From positions 5,219,501 to 5,283,500 of the forward strand of contig OX637394.1 of assembly GCA_951799425.1 (NCBI GenBank): 64,000 bases of DNA, given 5' to 3'. The position numbers were made by a program, and so were the translations under genes. Source of the stretch: Ilex aquifolium (Eukaryota; Streptophyta; Magnoliopsida; Aquifoliales; Aquifoliaceae). Below are positions 11,219 through 22,512 of this stretch, piece by piece. The notes under the pieces are model-generated. The model did not search any database, was not told the origin of the DNA, and worked only from the letters and a program-made list of their open reading frames with translations. Numbering within the stretch: position 1 is the stretch's first letter; every line of letters begins with the position of its first letter.

Positions 11219-13896
11219 TTATGCCGTTTTAGATGGGCAAGTGCGTCGATCGTGCCCAGGTTGACCACACAATCTGCATTGATACGTACTACGACCCCGT
11301 CGTAGGTCCATTTCATTTCGGATTCGAGTAGATTGGGGACGACCCTTCGTCCGTAGTTGCTTCGGATTAGGACAGATTATTGGACCATTGATCGCATCCC
11401 AATAGTCAACATGATATAATGGATGAAATTCACTCGACCAAACGGCATCATGGACAGCAACAGTGTATATCTCATCTACGTACTGCCACGGGTCTAAATG
11501 CCTTTTTGAAAAAAGCGCCATTGCATGAGAGCATGACATTTTGTAGGTGTTCCACTTTCCACATGAACATGTGCGGTCTAAAATGTTGAGTACTTGTGCA
11601 TTTCCTTTTTTGGTAACAACATATGCCTCACCGGTTGTACGGCTGAATGTGGTAACATTATGACCGACTTTTTTGATTGAAACATACGTCATCTTCTCCA
11701 TAGCATGAGCTGTGAAACCGCACCCGCTATCTGACGCCGAACCACGCCTATCATTGAAATACTGAACAACCTTGTAAAAAATTGTTTCAACGCATCACGT
11801 GATCGGTAAGTGTCTTGTTTTTTTTAAGACAAAGTTGAACACCTCATAAATGTTAGTTGTCATTACTCCATAACTTCGTCCTCCGTCATGTGCAAGTGTC
11901 CACTGCTATTTTGGAATCTGATTGAGCCAAATAACGGCCCCTGGGTTGATTTCTTGGATTTCAGCAATAATCTTGTCATACTTGCGAATTTGATGTGCAG
12001 AACCAGCATCTCATACTAGATGTTTAAGATGAGAGTTATGAAACTTACTGTTGAAATTACTTTGGATATGTCGTAAGCAATATCGATGGTATGCATACGG
12101 TTGTTGCCATCCGGAACCATAAGCAGCCACTGATTGAATTATACCTTGATGGCGGTCAGATAAGAGGCATATGCCTGGACAGTCACCGACAACGTCTTGT
12201 CTAAGTCTCCAAAGAAACCAACCCCATGTATCTATGTTTTCCTTATCGACAACTGCAAAGGCAATAGGAAAAATCTGATGATTCCCATCGAGGCCCGTAG
12301 CAATTAACAACTTCCCCTTGTATTTCCCGTACATGAATGTGGGATCGATACTTATAAGTGGACGACAATGTCGAAAACCGTCAATACACGGTTTAAATGC
12401 CCAAAAGACTCTGTCAAATTGAGCCATCCCATTTCCACGGTCGGCAACCTGCGATCTAACAATTGTTCCCTCATTATACTTTTGCAGTGCAGTAAGGAAT
12501 TTCGGCAAAGTAGAATATGATTCATCCCAATCACCAAAAATCATTGCTAGCGCTGTTTGTTTTGCTTTCCATGCTTTTCGATACGATATATCGTACTTAA
12601 ACACAGTTGCAATGTGTGTAATTATCAATACAACTTTTAGAGATGGGTCTGCCTTGACGAGGTCTCTTATTCGGCGTGCAACGAATTGGGAATCTAATTG
12701 AACATGGTCCAGAGTGGCTGACACATGCACACAAGTGTGAGGCCTTTCATATTTGGTAATTTGAAATAGCCCGTGCGTTTTCTTTTGAATAGCTCGAAGC
12801 CTCCACTTGCAACCGGAATGATATTTTTTGCACCGCACAACTAATAACTTTTTTTCACTCTCAAGAACCTCGAATTGGATATGATTGTTGATTGAATAAA
12901 TCTTCACTGCCTCTTGCAATTCTAGTTTACCCTTAAAGATTAGGTAACTCAGGCCGATCCGGATCCCACAATGGAACTCTTGTTTGACTTGAGGGGCCAG
13001 ACAGTTGTGTAATTTCATCATTGATAAAAAATGCTGACGATGGCTCATGCATACGAACAGTGTCTTCCATTATTACTGATGTGCATCTTTCGTCAACATC
13101 ATCATTACGGTCTAACACATCGTCCATAAATGTAATCTCCTGCTCCTCATCGTCAGTGACTTCCGCACGATCAACCGCACGCATTCCATTGGTTGCCAAC
13201 AAATATGCGTCTGACTGAACCAAATTTTGAATGACTTCAGTCCTGGCTTGAACATGACATTGGATACCCACATTGGAAGAAGATGTGGTGTACCCCAAAG
13301 ACATCGACATCTGCGTACTAGGCCCTATATGCAATTCTGGCACATAGGGGTCAGCCTGCAGAATTCCATGCCCCGCATTAAACTCTGGTGTAAAAGTATC
13401 GGGCCCCATCAAGCCGTGCGCAGATTGATTACTACTACCGACGTAGTCAGAGTTATGTAGCGCTTGCGAACAGTTAGACTGATTGATGTTCTCCTGTGTA
13501 AGCAATTCGAAATACGGGGTCATACTCGTTCATCATTGGGTGAGGAAAATCTTGGATGGCCTCTGCCTGTATGTACAAGTCAATACTAATCAGTGCTCGA
13601 TTCTCAAATACAGCATCTAACATCGCCGCAACACCGTCATCATTTTTAATTTCAAATTCCATGTACTGTTGCATGCAATCCCCCAAAAATGTTGGAAAAC
13701 GACAAATTAGTTGTAGTCGTGATGTTGTACTGTCCAGCTGCATTATCGTGTACAACATTGTGGACAATTCTTCATATGTTGTTCTGTGTTTTAACTTTAG
13801 ACAATGTTGAGGATTTCTGTTGTACGATAAACATCCTTCATTGTAGACAATATTACCTCCCCAATAACACATTACAGTGGCGCGTCTTCTGGACAT
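11219..13896 (-). pseudogene. MURA-type (MuDR) transposase, broken by frameshifts and stops
   Basis: Starts at 13896 with a PB1/MuDR-type N-terminal domain (VMCYWGGNIVYNEG, then TTYEELSTML). The frame changes near 13480-13520 and again near 12935. The 12011-13048 part holds the MuDR DNA-binding-like region (SINNHIQFEVLESEKKLLVV with CKKYHSGCKWRL) and the MULE transposase core (PLISIDPTFMYGKYKGKLL, FPIAFAVVDKEN, CLLSDRHQGI). Two acidic catalytic positions are recognisable: Asp in IDPTF near 12345 and Asp in SDRHQG near 12158. In-frame stops follow at 12011-12013, 11906-11908 and 11795-11797, separated by family-like sequence such as AHDGGRSYGVMTTN. The end (11219-11701) carries a SWIM zinc finger (CSCGKWNTYKMSCSHA) and a CCHC knuckle (CRLCGQPGHDRRTC). 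Recruitment to MULE ends and cut-and-paste transposition would be the ancestral role. No active product is expected. Confidence 0.9.
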
Positions 13897-14298
13897 TTTA
13901 TACCTTCAATATACAATATAATATCAAATACATTTCAGATTTAAATTACATATAATGAATAGCATGACATATTTTACTTTTAAACCTATTAACATACTTA
14001 CAAAGTCTGTAACATTTACGTTCTATGGCGCTTGGCAAACTAATGATAGGTCAAAACATCTAAGGTACCACCTCTTTTGCCATCCATTTTGGTCACAGTA
14101 CTTTTTATCTGTCTACCTCAACTAATGCCACTGAATCCGATGTTATTCAAAAACCCCTGCCCTTTCCAATCGAGCAAGAGCTTTAAAGAAACATTTCTTG
14201 CAGGTATGCAGCCATGGGTGTAACAAGTGTAGGTATTTATAAAGGATAAACATGTATGCAACTGTCCAAAAGCAGCATGTATCTGAGACCTATGTTGC
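13897..14298. other. Upstream region of the transposase gene, inside the MULE
   Basis: AT-rich sequence upstream of the MURA start. It may hold the transposase promoter on the minus strand. No coding motif was recognised. Confidence 0.35.
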
Positions 14299-14817
14299 AT
14301 GATCAATATCCTCCTAAACTCTAGGCAGAGTTCTGACTTTTGGTGTGATTCTTGGATGGATTCTGGTCCTTTGCTGCATAGGATTGAAGGTTCCCCTTTA
14401 TTCTTTCCTAAGGTCAGTGACATTTGCTTTGGTTTGACAATCTTTCCAAGTGCTCAATTGTGTACTTGGAAGATTAGTAGAGAGGCAATGACTACTGATG
14501 AGAGGGTGAAAAATGTGGGAGTGGCTCTTGCTAGTAGATGTAGTTTATGTGAAGTGGAGGATGAGAGTGCAGGCCATGTATTTGTTAATTGCTCTTTTGC
14601 CTTTGATGTGTGGAGGAGAGTGGCTACTGCTATGGGTTTTGAGATTTTGGTAGGAGAATATCCTATGTGCAGACTTTTAAGACTGGTTAAAGTTTTTAAA
14701 GGACACTCTCTGAGTCATTTTTTGATCAGGGGAGTCAAGCTGGATCAAGCTGGCTTGCCAACTGTGAGGAAAAAGAGGATTTTTGTTTCTGATCAAAGGG
14801 GTTGGAGTGAACAGTGA
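14299..14817 (+). pseudogene. LINE reverse transcriptase C-terminal fragment (zf-RVT region)
   Basis: A 172-residue frame reads like the region after the reverse transcriptase of plant L1-type LINEs. It has a SSDFWCDSWMDSGPLLHRI opening, then TWKISREAMTTDERVKNVGV, the cysteine-bearing ALASRCSLCEVEDESAGHVF and NCSFAFDVWRRV. This is the zf-RVT (PF13966) pattern with its Cys-x2-Cys and His...Cys positions. No reverse transcriptase core or endonuclease lies upstream, so it is a truncated insertion or a captured fragment inside the MULE. The frame runs out at 14817, into sequence rich in TCTGCTTCTGCATCAG-like words. Confidence 0.7.
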
Positions 14818-15195
14818 CATCAAAAATGCAGATCTGCATCAGAGTGGCCAATGGCAGTCTGCTTCTGCATCAGACTTTGTGTATCAGTCTGGGTAGTGCA
14901 TTCTGTCTGGTCTGTTATGAAGATGCATTTTTAAGGCATGGAGTTGGGCTTTTCAAGCAGGTTTGACTGCTGCATTGGTCATTGGCTTTCTGGCAATAAA
15001 GGAGGGCATGATACAGCTGTTACAGTCTGCTTCTGCTGTTCTGGACTGGACTGAGACTGTTTTGACCTGTTTTTAGAAGGCATGGAGCTAGGGGTATGCA
15101 AACATGATCTGGTTCCAATTTTGGGGGACTTAATACTGTAATTATAATTGGTTTAATCCATTGAAGGATTAAAGCCAATTCTCATACTTTTAGAA
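14818..15195. other. Non-coding sequence after the LINE fragment
   Basis: Repeats words such as CAGTCTGCTTCTGC and lacks open frames. It is probably the downstream part of the same LINE or captured host DNA. Nothing specific recognised. Confidence 0.3.
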
Positions 15196-15276
15196 CTTTA
15201 AGTTTTGCTAACCTTAAGTTTTGCTAACCTTAAGTTTTGCTAATCTTAAGTTTTGCTAACCTTAGGTTTTGCTAAT
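15196..15276. repeat. Five copies of a 16-bp tandem repeat
   Basis: TTAAGTTTTGCTAACC is repeated about five times with single-base changes (AACC/AATC, AAG/AGG). A sixth isolated copy lies near 15318. It lies within the MULE. Confidence 0.85.
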
Positions 15277-15515
15277 CAGGATATCATCCTGGTTTACTGT
15301 TGTCTATATTCACTGGGAGTTTTGCTAACCTTAAGGATTGGAGCTCTACTGGTATGTCTGATGCTCTGTTGCATCAAACATTATCAAGCAGATATTTTGC
15401 CTGATTGGTAGTATGTTAAGCTGCTGCCACAATGTAGAATGATTTTAGACTGATTTTCAGAATCATAGGCTGCGACCTTAGTATTTTATTCATCCATTAT
15501 GTATAAGAAGATTTT

Positions 15516-15774
15516 CAGAATCATAGGCTTAAAGTATTTGTTGGAATCCAGCAAGTATGGCATTTCATGACAAAAGAAAACTATGAACTAGTAGCAAAAA
15601 TGCAAGCATTGGAATTAAAACATGCATGATTATACTACCCTGTTCAGAATCATAGGCTTCAACTCTTTGTTGGAATCCAGCAAGTATGGCATTTCATGAC
15701 AAAAAGAAAACTATAAACTAGTTGCGAAAATGCAGAAATTGGAATTAAAACATGCATGATTATACTACCCTGTT
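15516..15774. repeat. 129-bp tandem duplication inside the MULE
   Basis: Two adjacent copies start with CAGAATCATAGGCTT at 15516 and 15645 and both end in CTACCCTGTT. They differ at only a few positions, so the duplication is young relative to the element's coding decay. A further partial copy of the start lies at about 15455. Confidence 0.85.
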
Positions 15775-17800
15775 AGTGTGCAAACCACAACAAAAACCAA
15801 ACCAAGCCTACTCAATTCAATGAAGTTTCCTGAGGCTATCATAAAGATAAAAATAAGAATATAGGTAGATAGGTTAACATAAAAGAGTAGGCAGAAAGTA
15901 ATAAAATAATAAGACATGCAACATTATAACCATTCTAAGAAATATGTTCCACCAACACAAAACAGTAAAAATACTTTACAAGCACTCCAATCAAAACCCT
16001 TGGGTGAACAATTCAAGTATAAAAAATCATAGAAGGAATAGCGAGTTGCAGTCAAGGGAACCACCGCATTAGTATCTCCACTGGACAGAAAATTAAACAA
16101 GAAAGCATATACAAGGCTTGAGCAACAAAAATATGCTAGTATTTATGCTCCAATAAGCAGGATAGTCTCAATTCGAATACTACAGGAAATACAGTGATTT
16201 CAGTTCAAGTCGAGTCCAAGCTCCACCAACCATGCGATTGTTTGTAATCGTTAGTGGTGACAGGGTAAAGAATCAACATTATGTTCTAGGTGTCAACTTC
16301 TCATCTTAATTTTCATGCCTGTAAATTAACCAAAACCAGGATGATATCCTGATAGTCTACAGAGCAATTAGGATTACACATCCTTGTGGACACTACACTT
16401 AAATCGTAAACCAGATTCTACATAAACATCTCCCCAGTCAAGGCATAGTTGCAGGTGATCATTTCGGGCATTTTACTCCTCTCCATAAAGCCCATGCCAT
16501 GTTAGACCTCTTTTAGGTTACTTGCTCTTTGTTTTTGTAGTTTAAACTTTGTTTCTTTTGATCTACATATATACAGGACTTAATTTTCTAATTTGAAAAA
16601 TTGATATATATTTGTATATGATAGCCTATGGTTTGTCATTAGACAAGAAAGCAGACCAAATAGCCTATTGCTGTTTACATCATTTGGCATCTTATATTAT
16701 TTATGCTTTCAGACGGAAATTAGTCATATCTAGATTTATTAGGAATATGAGAACGAAGTGTCTCACAGAATGGATTAAAGAACATAATTATAACAATTTA
16801 GTCCTGGACAATGTAGATACACCAAGCCAATCCCAATAACATGGCAAAAGGCCAAGCTTTGTGTTCAAGGCAAAAGGAAGCTATTCCAGCTCAAGCTTAA
16901 ACTAATTCCATGATACATTGTTCCAACATACTTTACCCACTACTACTATTTCAGGGCCGACATGAAAGCCCCCTATACTACTCAAATTAACTCCGTCATT
17001 ACATCTACTATCTGCTCCCAAAGATGAGTCAAAGATCAAAGCCCCAGCACACTTTAATATCTACACAACTCATGTAAAAATTCAACACAATAAAGCAGAA
17101 TCCAACACGATTAAGTTTTGTGTAACAGAAAGAAACATTCATAAATTGAAATAATAAAATTCTAAATAAAATTATACCTTCACCCAATAATCTACTGAAG
17201 TAAGGATGCAGTTCAAACTACTTGCAGAATTAATGGGGATTCAAAATTGAAACAAATTGGGGATTTTAGGAATCACACATCAATTGGGCAATGAGGATTG
17301 CAAAATTTGCACTAACACTTGGGGATTGGGCAATGGGTAAATTTTGCAGTTATACTTGGGTTTTTTATGAATTACAAACTCAATGTAGCTTACCTCGTTA
17401 AATAGAAGCTTTGTAGAAGACACGTGAACCGCTGTCTTCTCCTTGGTTCAGACCTAGCCCACGGGTGTGTACCAGTTTATTGCTTCATTTGACAAAACTA
17501 GGGCTTACAATGGAATCTCACAGCCCAATGTCACACCTCACGCGAATCTCACAGCCGAATATTGCTCCAGAACTCAGTTGTCTTCTTCGAAGAAGCTAGG
17601 GCTACGATTGGATTTCATCAGTAGGGTGTGTGCATTATAAGGGCTCAGCTTAGGGGTGACGAAATCAAACACAATAATGGAAGAAAGAGGAAGAGTGAGA
17701 GAGCAAAGCGAGAGAGGGAAGTCTGAGCTTCAACAGACAGCAAAGAGAGAAGAGAGGAGAGAGGCGAAAGTCGAATAACAGAAAGGGGGCCCCTGGGAGG
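15775..17800. other. Right non-coding part of the MULE
   Basis: No convincing gene. A 75-residue frame at 16612-16839 lacks recognisable motifs. From about 17390 to 17770 the sequence becomes less AT-rich and ends in a GA-rich stretch (GAGAGAGCAAAGCGAGAG) just inside the inverted repeat. That part could be a captured promoter or 5' leader. Confidence 0.35.
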
Positions 17801-18121
17801 TTGATAATTCAAAATGAAAGCGGATTCAGTATAACCGCTTCATTTGATAAAACGAATTTCTGAAATACGCTTTCTCAATTAAAATCGTAATTGGTAAGTC
17901 CGCCTTTTAAATGAAGTCGGATTTGGTAAGTCCGTTTTTTAAGTAAAGTCGTATTTGGTAAAACCGCTTTTTGACTGAAGTCGGATTTGGTAAGTCCGCC
18001 TTTTAATAGAAATCGAATTTCGTAAATACGCTTTCAAAACAGCGGTACTTTGGTAAATAAGTTTAAAACGGCGGTAGAGTGATAATTAAGTTTTAAAAAA
18101 ACGGTACTTTGGTAATAGATC
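17801..18121 (-). repeat. Right terminal inverted repeat of the MULE
   Basis: Reverse complement of the left end. It shows the same outer sequence and about four modules with the GGACTTACCAAATCCGAC core, followed inward by AAAGCG/CGCTTT words. Differences from the left repeat are scattered single bases and small indels. Confidence 0.75.
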
Positions 18122-18132
18122 GACCTTTTGGG
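18122..18132. repeat. Target-site duplication, right flank of the large MULE
   Basis: An exact second copy of GACCTTTTGGG, next to the last base of the right inverted repeat. Confidence 0.8.
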
Positions 18133-18248
18133 TGGGTTCAAGAAAACCCTTTGCCATTGCTTTTGAGCAATGCGCTGACCCGGAAAGACTGAAGAGGTCA
18201 AACAAGGGACCAATAGATAGAATTTTAATTTTTGTAATATTAGATAAA

Positions 18249-18635
18249 TTAGTGATAATTCGTGCCTAATAACACCATATAATTTAAAAAATTGAACATT
18301 GATCGTGTGTGTATGTGCGAGTTTGTGTGAAAAGAGGTGAGATCAGAGAGTGCGATGTGTGTATGTATGAAAGAAAGATAAGAACATAGAGACTATAACT
18401 TGATAGAGATGAAGTCAGAAGAGAGGAAGGCTAATCGGTTGGGTAGTGTGTAAAAAAGGGTTTAAGGTGGTTTAGGTGTATTTTTTTTGATTGCAATGAA
18501 TTATGTATTTTGGATGAAGTTAAATGAATTTTGATAAATTTTGGACTGTTTTAAAAAAGTTTGGATGACATTTGAGCTGTTTTGTACGGGGTTAAGCTGG
18601 AGGATTCAAAATGACTCATGTTTTATTAGTATAGA
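18249..18635 (-). mobile_element. Short non-autonomous Helitron (candidate C)
   Basis: Read on the minus strand, it starts TCTATACTAATAAAACATGA, a common plant Helitron 5' end, and ends in CTAA. An A precedes the 5' end and a T follows the 3' end, matching insertion between A and T. A weak GTG/CAC stem lies just before the 3' end. No coding sequence. The 5' end is convincing; the 3' end is less certain. Confidence 0.5.
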
Positions 18636-18639
18636 TGGT

Positions 18640-19125
18640 TCTAGGTACGTTAACTAAGTACCATCAAAGAGCATATAAGGATAATAATGATCCTTTAAGT
18701 AAACAATGTCTAAATTACTAACGTCTAAATTTCTATGCAGTTACCTTAATCAACGTCCGAGTTACTAAGCTAAAATAGAGTTGAATTTGATATTGTTGCA
18801 GTTTATTTAGATTTATATATGTATGAAAAGTATACAATGAAATAGAGTTCATTTTTGGATAAAATTTATTACAATTTCACTTGATTCAGTTATTCTCAGT
18901 GATTCTAATTTTTGGATCATTTTATTTTTATTTTTAATGGATTTAATTATAAACTGTAAAATAAAATTCATTGAATAGTTAAGTAGATTCACATCATATA
19001 AAGCTGATTCTAATTTGATCGAAAGGTGCAGGCCCATAAAAAGGTCCATGGAGCTAAAAACCCTAGACTGGGCCTAGATTGCCGAAGAAAGGGGTATCTA
19101 GTATGGACCATAAGAGTGAGGGTCC
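18640..19125. other. Intergenic, nothing recognised
   Basis: AT-rich sequence with a 66-residue frame lacking motifs. No repeat boundary or gene was recognised. Confidence 0.35.
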
Positions 19126-19129
19126 ATTA

Positions 19130-19430
19130 ACTTTTTTTTTTTTTTTGGAGAAAGGGAAGATTATATTGAATGAAATATCAAAATTTTACAAGAATCAAAA
19201 AACAGAAAAATCTGTTTTAACAGAATAACAGAAAAAATTCTGTTTTAACAGAAAAAACAGAAAACTGGTTTTCTGTTGTATACTATAATTCCTCCAGTTA
19301 TGCTCCTCCAGTAAGCCAAAGAGCTTCAGCAAAGATTGCACACATCTCAGCAGCACCAGGCAGCACGCCTCTCCTATCATCAAGCCAATCCCATACAAAT
19401 GCTGCAACATAACTACCTTCATACCAGAAT
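19130..19430 (-). repeat. Possible retroposon 3' end with poly(A) tail
   Basis: On the minus strand a stretch rich in TTCTGTTTTAACAGAA words runs into CATTCAATATAATCTTCCC and then a poly(A) tract (poly-T at 19131-19145 on the plus strand). This is the usual shape of a LINE or processed-copy end. No protein motif was recognised upstream. Confidence 0.3.
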
Positions 19431-22285
19431 TCAGCCTTTATCATTAACTAAACTGATGACTGGAGTGAGAAAGTACATTATGGAAACTGGAGACATAAGA
19501 CCCACTCGGATTGAAGTCTTCTCACGATGGAACTATTTATAGCTATGTATGGTATCGTATTGAGTCAGAGTCCAATAACCATTACCAACCCCGATGGAGA
19601 TGGCATGTGGGCCTACTTGCTGAAATTTGTTGCTCAACCATGGGCCCAAAAAAACATGCTTACTGTGGCCGAACAAGTTCAAATCTATGAACATGAAGTT
19701 GAGCTAAGATTCTGTCGTTACCATTTGAATCACCATCTCGCATGTTGGACGAATCAATGGGAGATGAAATTTAAATGGGCTTTTTTGTTCAACTCACCCC
19801 CCCCATCTCTTCCCTTCTTGTTGGTATGAGAGACTTGATGGAACTAGAGGCTTATGGTAGTGGTGGGGTGGTTTTTAATTGGGTAAAAATTAGAGTTAGT
19901 TCTTGAACTTTGTATTCTGAACTTCCAATTGTCCGAATTTAGTTTTAATTAAGTTCTTTTATCAAATTCTATTATTAGATCAATTGAAGATTAACCCAAT
20001 TTGATTCATTTTAGTAGTAAAAATAAACAAAATGACTTAATTAAGAGAAATTGACAATTGATGGACTAAATTAAGATAATTGAAATTTCAAGTACTAAAT
20101 TAAAACTGATGACAAAGTTAAGAGATCAACTACGATTTTTACGCTTTTTAATTTTATTGAAGTTCTATTAATTATATATAATCAAAGGGCCTTGGTCTTT
20201 TTTATGCCACTTCTAAACCCTATTTTATTTGTCCAAATCATCCATAACGCCCGAGATTTACATGAAATATTATGAATTTTGGGCTAAACTTATACGACCT
20301 TAATTCGTGTTTCACCATCAAAGTCCAAAGCAAAAATTCATCAAGCACGAAGTGATATGAAATTGAGCTACCACATTTTAGAAAACCCATAGACCAAAAT
20401 ATCCTCATTTCATCAAACCTACCCCGCGTTGAACCTTATGCAAATAATGATTCTAGGCGTAGCTCGCTAAGAAACCCACAGCATACTCAACTACCACCGT
20501 CCCATAAGACTAGGGTGAACTAAGGATTGAGATATGGACCACCCTTTTGTCTAGAATGTGAACATACGCGTTCCAATATTTCACAATGGAAAATGTTAGA
20601 ATTTTTTTTTATTTTTTAATTTAACGTTCAAGAATATTCAAGTCAGCATATGTTCATCTCGATTAATTCATTTTTCGATTCGATTAAAGAGAGATCATTC
20701 ACGTCAGAATTAGGATATCCATAAGGGATAAAATCTCTTATGACCTGATCTTAAGAGGTTATCAAAATTTAAACTTAAGACGTCTGAGTTTACCGCTCTC
20801 GTCTTTATTATCGCTTTAATTATAGTTTTTGAGATTAAAAAAAAATGTTAGAATATGGGAAGTGGTAAAAAAATACTTGATTTAAATGGTAAAAAAAACA
20901 CGAAAAAAAAGAAAGAAAGAAAAAAGAAAACAGGTAAACATAAAGAGGGTAATAAGGGTCCAATTCCATGGCATTTGCTTGGGAATCCTCGGTGGCGTTT
21001 TCCCTCCCGTCCGTCGCTATTGTTGCAAAGATCGTAAATGACAAATAGACAGTTGCCGTGGGAGATGAGAGAATGACACGTCAGGGGTCACGTAGGACCC
21101 ACGCGTATAAGTACGAAACGCTGATCCAAGGTGGCAGATTAGTTGGCGATGCGACCAAATGGGAACCCACTGCCACCTCATATCTCCAAGGCTGGAGAGG
21201 GATTGATCATCCTCCATCATTAAAATCAGCAGCAGTCCCACAGTCACAGAGAGAGAGAGGTTTGCAATAATTTGATTGTGAGAAAGGCGACAAAGGCTCA
21301 TCTGGTTCGCCATGTTCCCGCCAAAAGCAATAATAATAGAGCATTTCCATGTGAGTTATATAAAAGAGAAAAAGACTGCAAAATATAATGCATTTATTTT
21401 CCTATGTCATAGATATATCCCATTGTTTTCTTACGTGTTTGCATGTGCCATATCACTGTCTATCCAGATCATTTGCATGTTGACGAGGAAAAGTTTCATA
21501 AGCCCACTCCTTCTTAAATTAGAAGAGAGAGTATGTGTGTGGGAGAGAGACGAGGAGAGAGAGTTGATGGAGACAGAAATTTGTGACAGTTCGAAAAATT
21601 TTAGGAATTATGTCATTTAAAAAAAGGTGAATGACATAACGTTAAATTAAATTTGTCAATTTAAAAAATAAAAAATTCAAGAAAATTGGAATAGAAAATT
21701 TTTTATTCAAGCCGACTACATTGCTATATATTATGTATAGATTGTATGAATAAATAATAGAAGAAAGGGCACACAAGACTTTTGGATCGTTTTAGCAGTT
21801 GGGGGTGGACGGGAAGAAAAGAAAGAAATGGATGAATATTTTTTTGGTAATTACAAATCCAAATTACTGCTAGTATTCTTTTCGTTCGTTTTTCTTTTCG
21901 ATATATCATCCACTATGTATTAATAAATGACACACTTATATAAAATAGATCCTACTTGAATTCCAATTAAATAATCAATGAATGAGAAAAATTGAAAGAA
22001 TTTATATTAAAGAGAATCTCATTCTTTTTTCAACACCGAAACTATTTTAAGCATTATCTTTTTCAAAAAGATGCAAGTTTTAACCGTCCAATAAAACAAG
22101 GAGCGAAAGAGCCGGAGGCTTATACTTTTTTGATTGGTCTTCTAAATCTTCTATCTAATTTGCCAATAGTCTATTAGAGGAGAGAGAAAGTGAATCTGCT
22201 GACATCTTCTTCTCCTCCTCCTCCCGTTGATTACGGACCACCTTTTAAGCCTACACTTTTGAAAGATGCAATCCAATGCCAAAGC
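19431..22285. other. Intergenic region; possible promoter-like patch near 21050-21330
   Basis: Short frames at 19336-19829 (plus) do not show a known domain. Around 21050-21330 the DNA is GC-richer, with ACGT-core words (GACACGTCAGG, GTCACGTAGG) and a GAGAGA stretch before an ATG near 21312. This resembles a plant promoter and leader, but the frame after the ATG meets AT-rich repeat-like sequence, so any gene would be broken. Nothing else recognised. Confidence 0.3.
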
Positions 22286-22289
22286 AAAA

Positions 22290-22512
22290 GAAAATCTAAA
22301 TTTAACTAGTCCTCGTACGAGCTGTAAATTTAGATGTCTTGAGTTCGAATTTTGACAATTTTTTGGGACTAGGCCATGAGGGAGTTAATACTTTAGTCTC
22401 GGCGTAGATGATATGTTTTTGTTTGAATTAGAGGAGGAATTAGTTAAAGTACGCATAAACTGATTCTACCACTCCCGACCGTTGAACCCAGAAAAAAAAA
22501 AAAAAAAAGGAA
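22290..22512 (+). mobile_element. tRNA-derived SINE, copy 1
   Basis: Shows a pol III box-B-like word (GAGTTCGAATTTTG) about 50 bp from the 5' side. A body with TTAGTCTCGGCGTAGATGAT and GAATTAGTTAAAGTACGCAT follows, then CCGTTGAACCCAG and an A-rich tail at 22492-22507. The ATTAGTCGAAGTGCGC-type segment near the 3' end is widespread in plant SINEs. Two more copies lie at 33150 and 33605. Confidence 0.6.

Larger units (their letters stand above)
5836..18121. mobile_element. 12.3-kb Mutator-like element (MULE) with long terminal inverted repeats
   Basis: The left end (AATCTATTACTAAAGTATCG) and the reverse complement of the right end (GATCTATTACCAAAGTACCG) match almost base for base, and the similarity continues for roughly 300 bp. 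Exact 11-bp direct repeats flank the element. Inside are a MURA-type transposase relic (11219-13896 minus), a plant-mobile-domain gene (8836-10407 minus), three short related accessory genes (6640-7394 minus, 7818-8255 plus, 10584-11028 minus) and a LINE fragment (about 14299-14817). The transposase is broken by stops and frameshifts, so this copy is not autonomous now, although it has the layout of an autonomous element. The right 3.5 kb is mostly non-coding, with tandem duplications. Confidence 0.88.

Noticed and set aside
12352..13810. Plus-strand and alternate frames across the transposase
   Set aside because: Shadows of the MURA coding sequence.
15196..15774. Repeats as a CRISPR-like array
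   Set aside because: Direct tandem units without unique spacers, in a plant transposon.
19195..19829. Short frames of 68-100 residues as a gene
   Set aside because: No recognisable domain, overlapping on both strands, next to a retroposon-like poly(A) end.
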